Shown: piece after piece, positions 35,299 through 44,167 of the stretch | Layout: every line of letters starts with the position of its first letter | Numbering within the stretch: the stretch's first letter is position 1 | Source of the DNA: Fodinibacter sp963695175 | GTDB taxonomy: Bacteria; Actinomycetota; Actinomycetes; Actinomycetales; Dermatophilaceae | DNA: 64,000 bases | Assembly: GCA_963695175.1 (NCBI GenBank) | Contig: CAVOGG010000009.1 | Span: 62,001 to 126,000, forward strand | Reading direction: 5' to 3' | Notes under the pieces: model-generated | Databases searched by the model: none | What the model was told of the DNA's origin: nothing | What the model saw: only the letters and a program-made list of their open reading frames with translations | Program-made: the position numbers and the translations under genes

Positions 35299-36663
35299 TC
35301 AGGTGGGCGGTGGCCCCACGCGCGGGTGGACCGGCGGTGGATGCCGCCACAGCCCGGTGACCGAGGCGGCCCCGACCCTCACGACCACCGACGGCCGGGC
35401 CAGCGCGACGGGCGGCTCGACCAGGTTGACCACGCGGTTGAACGTGCGCGCCAGCGGCAGCGAGGTGTGGGTCGCCCGCACCAGCCGCTGGGTGTAGCGG
35501 TTCGCGAGGTCGGTGGCCGGCGGTTTCGGTCCGACCGTCTGCGGGTGCAGGAAGTCGGCACCCACGGCGATCGCCCACGGGGCGTCGATGACCCGCGCGG
35601 CCCTGCGGTGGAACCGCACCGGCAGCACGTCGGACCGCACGCCCACCTCCTCCACCGTCGCGGCGAGGGCCTTGGCCTGCAACGCGGCGCACGCCATCCC
35701 CTGCCCGTAGACGGGGTTGAAGCTGCAGGCCGCGTCGCCGAGGGTGACGAACCCCGCCGGCGGGGCGAGCACCCTTTCGTGGTGGCGCCGCTGGCTGGAC
35801 GGGAACCGGTACGAGGCGGTCGATGACAGGGGGCCCACCCGCTCGACGAGCTGCGCCACGACCGGGGTCGGCAGGCTCTGGGCGAACGAGAGCACCTCGT
35901 CGGGTGCCGTCCCCGGCACGTCGCCGTGCACGCCGGACAGTGTCACCATCCAGCGGTCGCCCTCCACCGGCAGCACGGCGGCGGCCCGGAAGGAGCCCGG
36001 CGGCGACGTGCCGCACACGATGAAGCTGCCGTCGAAGTCGTCAGGTGAGCGGGGGAGGAAGCCGCTGGCGTAGGCACAGTCGATCTGCACCCGCGTGACC
36101 GCCGGCGCCAGGGCCCCGGTGGACTCGAGCTGGTGGGCGATGCGTGAGGACCGGCCGGAGCAGTCGACGACGAGGTCGCAGTGGTGTGCGCTGCCGTCGA
36201 CCACGACCCCGTACACCCGGCCGTCACCGACCTCGACCCCCTCGGCGAGGACGCCGTCACGCAGGGCGACGTTGCCGAGCAGGGAGACCCGGCGACGCAC
36301 CACCTGCTCGAGCAGTGGCCGGGTCATGCTGAGGACCGGCCGCCCCCAGTAGCCCCGGGCCCGGTACCCGCCGGACTGGTGCACGCAGGCGCGGGTGCCG
36401 TCGACCCGGACCGCGCCCAGGGACTCGAGCTCGTCGTCGATGCCGGGGAACCAGCCGACCAGCAGGTCCAGGCCGGCGGACAGCAGGAGGTGCAGGTGCC
36501 GCCCCTGGGGCACGTGCCCGCGGGGCTGCGCGGTGTCGGCCAGCCGCTCCCGTTCCAGCACGACGACGTCGTCGACGTGGTCGGCCAGCGCCCGCGCGGC
36601 CAGCAGTCCCGCGACGCTGGCCCCGATGACCGTCGCGGACGTCGTCCGGCGATCGCTGCTCAT
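35299..36663 (-). CDS. FAD-dependent oxidoreductase (geranylgeranyl-reductase-like)
   Basis: A 454-residue flavoprotein. The N-terminal dinucleotide motif is VIGASVAGLLAARALADH; the flavin-binding C-terminal motif is GFVTLGDAACSFNPVYGQGM followed by ACAALQAKAL. These are typical of the group that includes geranylgeranyl reductases, squalene-type monooxygenases and halogenases, which often act on lipid or isoprenoid substrates. Its ATG overlaps the stop of the preceding membrane-protein gene by four bases, placing it in the same operon as the phosphatidyltransferase fusion. Confidence 0.82.
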   Translation of the reverse strand: MSSDRRTTSATVIGASVAGLLAARALADHVDDVVVLERERLADTAQPRGHVPQGRHLHLLLSAGLDLLVGWFPGIDDELESLGAVRVDGTRACVHQSGGYRARGYWGRPVLSMTRPLLEQVVRRRVSLLGNVALRDGVLAEGVEVGDGRVYGVVVDGSAHHCDLVVDCSGRSSRIAHQLESTGALAPAVTRVQIDCAYASGFLPRSPDDFDGSFIVCGTSPPGSFRAAAVLPVEGDRWMVTLSGVHGDVPGTAPDEVLSFAQSLPTPVVAQLVERVGPLSSTASYRFPSSQRRHHERVLAPPAGFVTLGDAACSFNPVYGQGMACAALQAKALAATVEEVGVRSDVLPVRFHRRAARVIDAPWAIAVGADFLHPQTVGPKPPATDLANRYTQRLVRATHTSLPLARTFNRVVNLVEPPVALARPSVVVRVGAASVTGLWRHPPPVHPRVGPPPT

Positions 36664-37511
36664 GGGGCGACAGCCCTGCGGGGACGGACCTCGTTGACCA
36701 GCCAGAGGTACCCGGAGCCGAGAAGCACGGTGGCGAAGCCGACCGGCAGAAGCCAGGCCAGGGCTCGGTCGGTGAGCAGCTCGTCGCGGGCCCGGACGAG
36801 CGCCACGCCCATCAGCACGACCATGACCACCTCCACCTGCAGCATCAGGCGCAGCGTGAGCCATCGCGGGTCGCGAACCACACCGAGACCGGCGGCGCCC
36901 AGGCAGAAGATCGCGCCGACCACCCGGCAGGTCAACGGGGTGAGCGCCCACGGCCAGAGGCCGATCATCGTCGTGGGTGCGACGAACATGGCGATGCCGG
37001 TGGCGAGGGCGCCCAGCCCGACCAGCCCGACAGCCCACCGGGCGACGTCGCCGATGCGCGGTTCGTCCTCCCGCGGTGGTGCGGCGACGGAGCGGTTGGC
37101 GACCCAGGCCGCCACCACCAGGAACGGGGCCGTGAAGTACAGGCCTGCCCACAACCAGAAGGTCACGTGCCCGTGGGTGAACCTGTCCCAGTGGATGACC
37201 GTCGCGACACCCAGCAGGGCGGCGAACAGGGCCACCGCCGGGAAGCCGAGCTTCACTGCCGCCCAACGCCGTTCGCGCAGCACTCGGACGAAGAAGTAGA
37301 AGCCGCCGAGGTAGGCCGAGGCCAGCACCATGGGTGTCATCGTCGGGTGGATCGGCCACGCGAACAGCCGCCCCGTCTCGCCGGGAAAGCCGTACAGCAG
37401 CACGAACGCCACCAGCAGGAACGGGGCGATGAACAGCGACAACCCGCGGGTGAAGCCGAGGATGCGGTCGTCCCGGGGTGTGCTGCGCCCGGCTCGTTCC
37501 GTGGAGACCAC
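36660..37511 (-). CDS. Polytopic membrane protein of unknown function
   Basis: A 283-residue protein with about eight hydrophobic segments, such as LSLFIAPFLLVAFVLLYGF and FWLWAGLYFTAPFLVVAAWV. The first loop contains HPTMTPMVLASAYLGG and the middle HWDRFTHGHVTFWLW, both His/Trp-rich, which could bind a cofactor. I do not recognise a named family. It is the first gene of the five-gene operon. I chose the GTG at 37511, with GGAAGG just upstream, because the longer frame adds only basic unconserved residues. Confidence 0.65.
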   Translation of the reverse strand: MVSTERAGRSTPRDDRILGFTRGLSLFIAPFLLVAFVLLYGFPGETGRLFAWPIHPTMTPMVLASAYLGGFYFFVRVLRERRWAAVKLGFPAVALFAALLGVATVIHWDRFTHGHVTFWLWAGLYFTAPFLVVAAWVANRSVAAPPREDEPRIGDVARWAVGLVGLGALATGIAMFVAPTTMIGLWPWALTPLTCRVVGAIFCLGAAGLGVVRDPRWLTLRLMLQVEVVMVVLMGVALVRARDELLTDRALAWLLPVGFATVLLGSGYLWLVNEVRPRRAVAP

Positions 37512-37627
37512 CGCCCTTCCGGCCGCGGTACCGATCCTCGGGCGGCCCCTGCCGGGGCTGGCACGCGATGGGTTCCGGGTCGAGGATAGCCGTGAGCAGC
37601 CCCCTCCATCCATCGTCAGGGGTCATC

Positions 37628-38392
37628 GTGGTCAGCGCAGACCGGGGCCGGGCGCCCACCATCGCGGACGTGCTGTCGACCATGCAGTCCCGGCTGGAGA
37701 CCATGCCGGCCGGGCGGGAACCCCAGGCGGAGTTCCTGGGCACCTACCGCCGCACGACCCAGGCGGTTGCCGCCGCCGTGGAGGCGGGGTCGTTCGAGGA
37801 CCCTGGCTGGGTGGAGTCGTGGGACGTCGCCTTCGCCGGGCTGTACCTCGACGCGCTGGATGCCGACCTCACGGGAGTCGGCCGCGTTCCCCGGCCGTGG
37901 CGCCTCGCGTTCCATGCGCCGTCGACGACGTCACCCCTGGTGCACGTGCTGCTCGGGATCAACGCGCACATCAACAACGACCTGCCGCGGGCCCTGCTGG
38001 CGGTGATCTCCGACGACGACTTCGCCGACCCCCGCGTCGTCGACCGACGGCGTCGCGACCACGAACGCATCGACGGGGTGCTCGCGACGCGGGTCGCCGC
38101 GGAGGACCGCAACCTCTCCCAGCACTCGGCACGCAGCCTGCTCGACCGGGCCCTGCAGCCGCTGAACCGGGTGAGCTCGAGGCGGTTCCTGCGCGAGGCG
38201 CGGCAGAAGGTCTGGCACAACACCCTCGAGCTGCAGCAGGCCCGCCTCGCCGGACCCGACCAGCTGGCCGTGCGCGAGGCCGAGCTCGAGCTGCTCAGCG
38301 CCGCCCGGGTGGCCGACCTCCTCCGCCCCGGCCAGGTGCTGCTGCGGCTGGCGGTGGCCGGCTTCGGTGTCGTGCTGCCACCGGCGGATTAG
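37628..38392 (+). CDS. DUF5995 family protein
   Basis: A 254-residue, helix-rich cytoplasmic protein. The family segment is unmistakable: RLAFHAPSTTSPLVHVLLGI, then NAHINNDLPRALLAVI, with two conserved Asp/His positions that could bind metal. A long charged helix follows (SRRFLREARQKVWHNTLELQ). DUF5995 has no known function. GTG 37628 is preceded by AGGGG. The gene is divergent from the membrane-protein operon and convergent with the aldolase-like gene. Confidence 0.75.
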   Translation: MVSADRGRAPTIADVLSTMQSRLETMPAGREPQAEFLGTYRRTTQAVAAAVEAGSFEDPGWVESWDVAFAGLYLDALDADLTGVGRVPRPWRLAFHAPSTTSPLVHVLLGINAHINNDLPRALLAVISDDDFADPRVVDRRRRDHERIDGVLATRVAAEDRNLSQHSARSLLDRALQPLNRVSSRRFLREARQKVWHNTLELQQARLAGPDQLAVREAELELLSAARVADLLRPGQVLLRLAVAGFGVVLPPAD

Positions 38393-38414
38393 ACCGACGG
38401 CGCGGCGGCCCGGG

Positions 38415-39527
38415 TCAGTCCACGAAGACCCGCCGCAGCGTCTCGACCGCTTCGTCGACGTCCCAGTCCATCGTCGCGGGGCCCACGACGAGCTCGGTCC
38501 ACGACCACCCCGGCAGGTCGGAGGCCGACCACGGCGGCGAGAGCCGCACCTGCTCGCGCTCCATCGCCACGACCCGGCGCTCGTCGAGGTCGTCCACCTC
38601 GCGTTCGACGTGGACGCGGAACGCGTTGGTGTGCGGCGGCTGCGGTGTGACCCGGATGCCGTGTGCCTCCAGTCGCTGCGCCAGCAGCACCGCCCGCTCG
38701 TGGTACTCGGCCATCCGCGGGAGCTCTCGGTCGAGACCGCTCAGGGCCGCGACGGCGTACGGCATCAGGCTGAACAGGGTCCCGCCCATCCGGTGGCGCC
38801 AGACCCGCGCCTGCGCCACCTCGTCCTCGGGCCCCGCCACCGCCGCGCCGGACAGCCCACCGAGCCCCTTGTAGAACGAGACGTAGACGCTGTCGGCCAG
38901 CGCCGCGATCTCGGCCACGCTGTGGCCCAGGTGCGGGGCCGACTCCCAGATCCGTGCCCCGTCGAGGTGCAGCGGGACACCGCGTTCGCGGCAGGCCTGC
39001 GAGAACGCCACGAGCTCGTCCCACGACGGGAGGAGGTAGCCGGCATCCCGCAGCGGCAGCTCGACCAGGGCGGCGCCGAGCGGGCCGCGGACCGCCGCCA
39101 GGTGCTCGACCTGCGGCACGGTCGGGCCGTCGGTGAGCAGGGCGAACTCGAAGCCGTGCACCAGGCGCGGGCCGTCGCTCTCGTGCTTCAGCAGGTGGGA
39201 GAGCGCCGGGATCGCGACGCGTGGGGAGCCGCCCGCGTCGCACCACACCCGCAGGATCGCCTGCTGGGCCATGACCCCGCTCGGGAAGATGGCGGCGGCC
39301 GGCGTGCCGAGCAGGTCGGCGACGCGCCGTTCGAGGGCCGCGACCGGCCCGTGCTCGCCGTACCGGTCCCACGCGCCCGGATCGTCCAGGGCCGCCGCCG
39401 CGTCCGCGAGGTCACGCAGCTCGCCTGCCGGAGTGGGCGTCAACCTCCCCACGAGCGAGCGGGTGAGCGCGGGCTCGGCGGCCCGGGCGCGCTGCACGAC
39501 TGACGGGGTGGTGCGGTCCTCGGTCAT
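38415..39527 (-). CDS. Threonine-aldolase-like PLP enzyme
   Basis: A 370-residue beta-eliminating lyase family protein (threonine aldolase/tryptophanase fold). Marks are the glycine-rich AIFPSGVMAQQAILRVW, the cofactor-pairing Asp in HLDGARIWESAPHLG, and the PLP lysine in SVYVSFYKGLGGLSGAAVAG. It would cleave beta-hydroxy amino acids to glycine and an aldehyde. GGAGGATGACCCC precedes the ATG. Substrate range is not predictable; it may act on serine or threonine analogues. Confidence 0.85.
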   Translation of the reverse strand: MTEDRTTPSVVQRARAAEPALTRSLVGRLTPTPAGELRDLADAAAALDDPGAWDRYGEHGPVAALERRVADLLGTPAAAIFPSGVMAQQAILRVWCDAGGSPRVAIPALSHLLKHESDGPRLVHGFEFALLTDGPTVPQVEHLAAVRGPLGAALVELPLRDAGYLLPSWDELVAFSQACRERGVPLHLDGARIWESAPHLGHSVAEIAALADSVYVSFYKGLGGLSGAAVAGPEDEVAQARVWRHRMGGTLFSLMPYAVAALSGLDRELPRMAEYHERAVLLAQRLEAHGIRVTPQPPHTNAFRVHVEREVDDLDERRVVAMEREQVRLSPPWSASDLPGWSWTELVVGPATMDWDVDEAVETLRRVFVD

Positions 39528-39651
39528 GGGGTCATCCTCCCCGGCCCGCACGCCGCGCGGGCCGAACCGCCCGACGCCGACGCCGGCGGGGCCTACGGTG
39601 AGGCCAGTGGCGTCGCAGGGTCCGAGGTGGCGTGGAGCGAGAGGTCGGACG

Positions 39652-40362
39652 ATGAGCAGGCGCTTCGAGGAGCTGGACTGGCAGAACACCGAGATGGGCG
39701 AGATCAGCCTGCGCCGGCGGCTCGAGCGCACGCTCGAGGTCGACGTCTACGAGGTCAAGCTCGGTGAGGAGTTCCTCATGTCGAGCCTGTTCCCCGTCGC
39801 TGAGATCGAGCTGGCCCGCCTGGGGCTGGCCGCCTGTGCCGGCGCCGAGCTGGACGTCGTCGTCGGGGGACTGGGGCTGGGGTACACGGCGGTGACCGCC
39901 CTCGAGGAGCCACGGGTGCGCTCGCTGGTCGTCGTCGAGGCCCTCGGCCCGGTCATCGGCTGGCACGAGAAGCACCTGCTGCCGGATGCCGAGACGCTCA
40001 CCCGCGACCCGCGGACCCGGCTGGTGCAGGGCGACTTCTTCGCCCTCGCCGCGGCGCCCGGTGGGTTCGGGGCGGACGGCCCGGACCGCGTGCACGCCGT
40101 GCTGCTCGACATCGACCACACCCCGCAGCACGTGCTGCACCCCAGCCACGCGGCGTTCTACACGCCCCAGGGGCTGCGCGCCCTGCACGGCCACCTGCAC
40201 CCCGGCGGGGTCTTCGCGCTGTGGTCCGACGACCCGCCCGACGCCGACTTCGTGAACCTCCTGCAGGCCGAGTTCGGTTCGGCCGAGGCGCACGTCGTGA
40301 GCTTTGCCAACCCCCTCACCGGCGGCACCTCGGCGAACACCGTCTACGTCGCCGTCGACTGA
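39652..40362 (+). CDS. Spermidine-synthase-like protein
   Basis: A 236-residue Rossmann-fold protein. VVVGGLGLGYTAVTALE is the glycine motif, VVVEALGPVIGWHE the ribose-binding acidic strand end, and VLLDIDHTPQHVLHPSHAAF replaces the usual spermidine-synthase catalytic D-x-x-D region. Many actinobacteria have such spermine/spermidine synthase-like proteins of uncertain reaction. Its last 19 bases overlap the convergent glycosidase gene. Confidence 0.75.
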   Translation: MSRRFEELDWQNTEMGEISLRRRLERTLEVDVYEVKLGEEFLMSSLFPVAEIELARLGLAACAGAELDVVVGGLGLGYTAVTALEEPRVRSLVVVEALGPVIGWHEKHLLPDAETLTRDPRTRLVQGDFFALAAAPGGFGADGPDRVHAVLLDIDHTPQHVLHPSHAAFYTPQGLRALHGHLHPGGVFALWSDDPPDADFVNLLQAEFGSAEAHVVSFANPLTGGTSANTVYVAVD

Positions 40363-43076
40363 TCCGTCCGGCCGGGCCGCCGCCAGGTGGTGCCCGGCCC
40401 CTGGGTGCCGCCGGGCGGGTCGAGGAGCAGGTCGACGACCAGGGCCGTCCAGCCGGTCTGGTGCATGGCGCCCAGGCCGGCCCCGTCGTCGCCGTGGAAG
40501 TACTCGAAGAACAGCAGGTTGTCCTTCCAGGCCGGGTCGTCCTGCATCCGCTGCACCGCGCCGAACACCGGTCGCCGACCGCTGGCGTCGGGGAGCCAGA
40601 TCGCCAGGATGCGGTCCGCGAGGTCCTGCGCGATGTCGCCGAAGGTGCGCTGGACCCCCGAGCCGGTCGGGTACTCCAGGGTGAAGTCGTCACCGAGGAA
40701 CATCTGCCACCCCACGAACTGTCGAAGGGCCAGGTAGTTCAGCGGCATCCACACCGGGCCGCGCCAGTTCGAGTTGCCCCCGAACATCGCGGTGGTCGAC
40801 TCGGCGGGCTCGTAGTCGATCACCGCGCCCGGCATCCCGGGAATCGAGTAGGGGCGCCCCTCGTACCGTTTGGACACCGACCGCAGGCCGTGGGGCGACA
40901 GGAACGCGTCCTCGTCGAGGAACTCCTTGAGGGCCAGCCGGATGTCGTCGGGGTGCAGCACCGAGACGAGCACGGTCTCCAGCCCGTCGAGCTCGCGCAC
41001 GAGGCCGGGCAGGCCCCCGCCCTGCCGTGCCCAGTCGGCGCGGATGCTCGCGAACCCCTTCCCGAGCCGGGCGACGTCGGCGGCCTGCGGCCGGGGCAGC
41101 CCCACGGCGGGGAGCAGGGGGATGAGGCCGGCGATGGTGCGCACCCTCACGGGCCCCGACTCGCCCGACGCCTGGACGAGCCGGTCGTAGAAGAACGCGT
41201 CGTCGGCGTCGTAGAGGCCCTGTTCCTCCAGGGCGCGCCTGATCTGGAGGAACTGCTCGAGGAACTTGACGACCATGTCGTCGTAGACCGGGTTCTCTTC
41301 GGCGAGCTCGACCGCGATGACCAGCATCGACATCGCGTAGTAGGCCATCCACGCCGTGCCGTCCGCCTGCTCGAGGCGGGTGCCCTCGGCGAGGTTCGAG
41401 CGGTCGAGGGGGCTGATGTTGTCCAGGCCCAGGAACCCGCCCCCGAAGACGTTGTTGCCGTCGGCGTCCTGCCGGTTCAGCCACCAGGTGAAGTTGACGA
41501 GCAGCTTCTGGAACACGCGCTCGAGGAAGTCCCGGTCGCGCGAGCCGTCGAGGCGGTAGATGCGCAGGGCGGCGAGCACGTGTACCGGGGGGTTGACGTC
41601 GTCGAAGTTCCACTCGTACGCCGGGAGGGCCCCGTTGGGGTGCTGGAACCACTCCCTGAGCAGCACCAGCACCTGGTACTTCGCGAAGGCGGGGTCCAGG
41701 TGGGCCCAGGCGATCGCATGGAAGCCCAGGTCCCAGGCGGCGAACCACGGGTACTCCCACGGGTCCGGCATCGCGAGCACGTCGAAGGAGTCCAGGTGCC
41801 GCCAGCCCTCGTTGCGGATGCCGCGGCGCGAGTCCGGCGGTGGTGGCTCGCCCGGGTCGCCGTCGAGCCAGCGAGCGACGTCGTAGGGGTAGATCTGCTT
41901 GCTCCACACCAGCCCGGCGCTGGCCTGGCGGAGCACCCGCACCTGCTCGGGTGTCGTTCCCTGCGGCGCCAGGTGGGTGTAGAACTCGTCCGCGTCGGCC
42001 TCACGAGCCGCGACCACCGTGTCGAAGGGCTCTGCGGCCCAGCCGGTCTCGGTGGTCGTCGTCGGGTCCGGCCGGTGCAGCCGCAGGCGCAGCTCGGCGG
42101 TGCCTCCGGCGGCGACCGTGACCCGGTGACGCAGTGCGGCCTTCGTGCCGAAACCGCCCGGGTTGACCGTTGCGGCACCGCTGACGACGTGGTCGTTGAT
42201 GCCGTCCTTCGGGTAGGGCGTGCTCGCCGGCGCGCCGAAGACCCGCGGTCGGTTGGTCTCGTTCTCGCAGAACAGGGCCTCGGGGGCACGGCCGTCGGGG
42301 CCGGGCGCGGCATCCAGCCGGTACCCGGCGAGCGCGTGGTCGGTCACGAGCAGCGACGTGCCGTCACGGGCGATGCGCGGCCGGGGCGCACCCTCCTCCC
42401 ACGACCACGTGTTGCGGAACCACAGCGTGGGCAGCACGTCGATCGTCGCCTCGTCCGGGCCGTGGTTCTCGACGACGACCCGCATCAGCACCTCGGTGGG
42501 CGTCGCCTTGGCGTAGGTGACGTCGACCGACCAGTACCGGTCGTCGTCGAAGACGCCGGTGTCGAGCAGCTCGAGCTCGGGGTCCTGCAGCCCCCGGCCG
42601 TGCCGGGTCAGGGGTCCGTAGGGGAACTCGGCCTGCGGGTAGTGGTACCGCCAGTGCAGCAGGGCGTGGCTCGGCAGCCCCTCGAGGTACCACCAGTACT
42701 CCTTGGCGTCCTCGCCGTGGTTGCCCTCCGGGCCGGCCAGGCCGAACATCCGCTCCTTGAGGATCGGGTCCGTGCCGTTCCACAGGGCCAGCCCGAGGCA
42801 GAGCTCGTGGCGGATGTCCGAGATGGCGGCCATCCCGTCCTCGTTCCACCGGTACGCACGAGACCGCGCGTGGTCGTGGGGGAACGAGCGCCAGGCGTCC
42901 CCGTCGGCGGAGTAGTCCTCCCGCACGGTGCCCCAGGCGCGCTCGCTGAGGTACGGCCCCCACTCGTACCAGGGGTTCGCGGTGAACACGTCGGTCTCGG
43001 CGCGGCCGGTCGCCTCGGCCAGCCGCGCGTGCTCCGCGGTGGGTGGCGCCGCTGGGGAGTCGTCCATTGGTGCCAT
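40344..43076 (-). CDS. GH63/MGH1-like glycoside hydrolase
   Basis: A 910-residue cytoplasmic glycosidase with a long beta-sandwich N-terminal part (about 1-430) and an alpha/alpha-barrel C-terminal part. Segments such as WYEWGPYLSERAWGTVREDY, then PWFAAWDLGFHAIAWAHLD (acidic catalytic candidate), NSNWRGPVWMPLNYLALRQF and FFEYFHGDDGAGLGAMHQTG match GH63 relatives of the MGH1 group (mannosylglycerate or glucosylglycerate hydrolases and others). The substrate could be a compatible solute or an alpha-glucan. The ATG at 43076 has a weak ribosome site; a second ATG lies nine bases downstream. Confidence 0.82.
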   Translation of the reverse strand: MAPMDDSPAAPPTAEHARLAEATGRAETDVFTANPWYEWGPYLSERAWGTVREDYSADGDAWRSFPHDHARSRAYRWNEDGMAAISDIRHELCLGLALWNGTDPILKERMFGLAGPEGNHGEDAKEYWWYLEGLPSHALLHWRYHYPQAEFPYGPLTRHGRGLQDPELELLDTGVFDDDRYWSVDVTYAKATPTEVLMRVVVENHGPDEATIDVLPTLWFRNTWSWEEGAPRPRIARDGTSLLVTDHALAGYRLDAAPGPDGRAPEALFCENETNRPRVFGAPASTPYPKDGINDHVVSGAATVNPGGFGTKAALRHRVTVAAGGTAELRLRLHRPDPTTTTETGWAAEPFDTVVAAREADADEFYTHLAPQGTTPEQVRVLRQASAGLVWSKQIYPYDVARWLDGDPGEPPPPDSRRGIRNEGWRHLDSFDVLAMPDPWEYPWFAAWDLGFHAIAWAHLDPAFAKYQVLVLLREWFQHPNGALPAYEWNFDDVNPPVHVLAALRIYRLDGSRDRDFLERVFQKLLVNFTWWLNRQDADGNNVFGGGFLGLDNISPLDRSNLAEGTRLEQADGTAWMAYYAMSMLVIAVELAEENPVYDDMVVKFLEQFLQIRRALEEQGLYDADDAFFYDRLVQASGESGPVRVRTIAGLIPLLPAVGLPRPQAADVARLGKGFASIRADWARQGGGLPGLVRELDGLETVLVSVLHPDDIRLALKEFLDEDAFLSPHGLRSVSKRYEGRPYSIPGMPGAVIDYEPAESTTAMFGGNSNWRGPVWMPLNYLALRQFVGWQMFLGDDFTLEYPTGSGVQRTFGDIAQDLADRILAIWLPDASGRRPVFGAVQRMQDDPAWKDNLLFFEYFHGDDGAGLGAMHQTGWTALVVDLLLDPPGGTQGPGTTWRRPGRTDQSTAT

Positions 43077-43189
43077 TGCACGCGCCGAGGGACGGGCGCG
43101 CATCATCCGGTGCGGGTGATGCCGGAGCCGGGGCGTCCCGCGAAGACTGCGGGGCAGGCACCCCCGACCTGCGGCAGGAAGGCCCCGAC

Positions 43190-44068
43190 ATGGACACTCG
43201 CACCCCAGGCGCACCCCGATCGCGGACATGGATCGTCGCGGCTTCCGGGCTCGCCGTGCTGCTGCTGAGCGGCTGCGGGGGTGACGGAGGGATCACCGTG
43301 CCGTCCCGCACCCGCACCCTGCCGTCCGTCTCCGTGTCGGTCCCCTCCGTGGCCCCGAGCAGCGAGGCCCCGGAGACCGCCACTCCCACGGAGGAGGCCT
43401 CGCAGGAGCCGACGCAGGAGCCCACCGAGACCGAGACGGCCACGCCGACACCTCGGCCGACCCCGTCACCGAGGCCGACGAAGTCCGTCATCGTCACCCA
43501 GACGGTGACCCCCACGCCTCCGGTGACCGAGACGGCGACCGCCACCGTGACGCCGACGCCCACCGAGACCCCCACCCCGACCCCGACGCCAACCGCCGCC
43601 GCGGCGCCGGCAGCCACCGACGCCGACGACGGCGGGCTCCCCGCGTGGCTGTGGTGGCTGCTCGCCATCCTCCTGGCCGGCCTGGTGGCCTACCTGATCC
43701 TCCGGGCCCGCCGGCGGGCCGCCTGGGACGCCGAGGAGGCCGAGGCGGAGGTGGAGGTGGGCTGGCTCGCCCGCGAGCTGCTTCCCCAGCTGCAGCAGTC
43801 GGGGACCCCCGAAGCCCTCGCCGGTGGCTGGCAGGTCAGCGCCGCGCGGGCAGGTGCCGCCGAGGACCGGCTCACCGGGCTCGAGACCTCGGCACCCGAC
43901 GAGACCCGGGCCGCGCGGGCGCGCGACCTGCGTGACGCCGTGCGCGCCGCACGCTCCGACGTCGAGTCCCTGATCACCTCGCGGGACCAGCTCTCCACCC
44001 CGGTCGTCCTGGCGGCCTCCATCGCCCGGCTCCAGGACCTGCTGAACCCGCCCCAACCGACCCAGTGA
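43190..44068 (+). CDS. Lipoprotein with Pro/Thr stalk and a transmembrane segment
   Basis: A 292-residue envelope protein. A signal peptide ends in a lipobox (LLLSGCGGDG, Cys about 29). About 35-145 is a very Pro/Thr/Glu-rich stalk with blocks such as PTEEASQEPTQEPTETETAT and PTPTETPTPTPTPTAAAA. A transmembrane helix follows (LPAWLWWLLAILLAGLVAYL) and then a 110-residue helical cytoplasmic domain. Having both a lipid anchor and a later membrane helix is unusual. Family unknown. AGGAAGG precedes the ATG. Confidence 0.7.
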   Translation: MDTRTPGAPRSRTWIVAASGLAVLLLSGCGGDGGITVPSRTRTLPSVSVSVPSVAPSSEAPETATPTEEASQEPTQEPTETETATPTPRPTPSPRPTKSVIVTQTVTPTPPVTETATATVTPTPTETPTPTPTPTAAAAPAATDADDGGLPAWLWWLLAILLAGLVAYLILRARRRAAWDAEEAEAEVEVGWLARELLPQLQQSGTPEALAGGWQVSAARAGAAEDRLTGLETSAPDETRAARARDLRDAVRAARSDVESLITSRDQLSTPVVLAASIARLQDLLNPPQPTQ

Positions 44069-44095
44069 CCGGCCGCGCGACTGGCGGCGCGCCGG
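44069..44095 (+). terminator. GC-rich hairpin after the lipoprotein gene
   Basis: CCGGC (44069-44073) plus GCGC (44075-44078) pair with GCGC (44087-44090) plus GCCGG (44091-44095), nine pairs with one bulged base around an 8-base loop, beginning right after the stop codon. No T-run follows. Confidence 0.35.
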
Positions 44096-44167
44096 AACCA
44101 GATTCGACAAATGACCTGTTGAGCGGGGTCCTCAGGCGCTAAATTCGGCCCGGACCTCGGAGGTGTG

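Noticed and set aside
40221..43268. 1015-codon plus-strand open frame
   Set aside because: It is the antisense shadow of the GH63-like gene on the minus strand; its translation is Val/Arg/Gly-rich and has no family marks.
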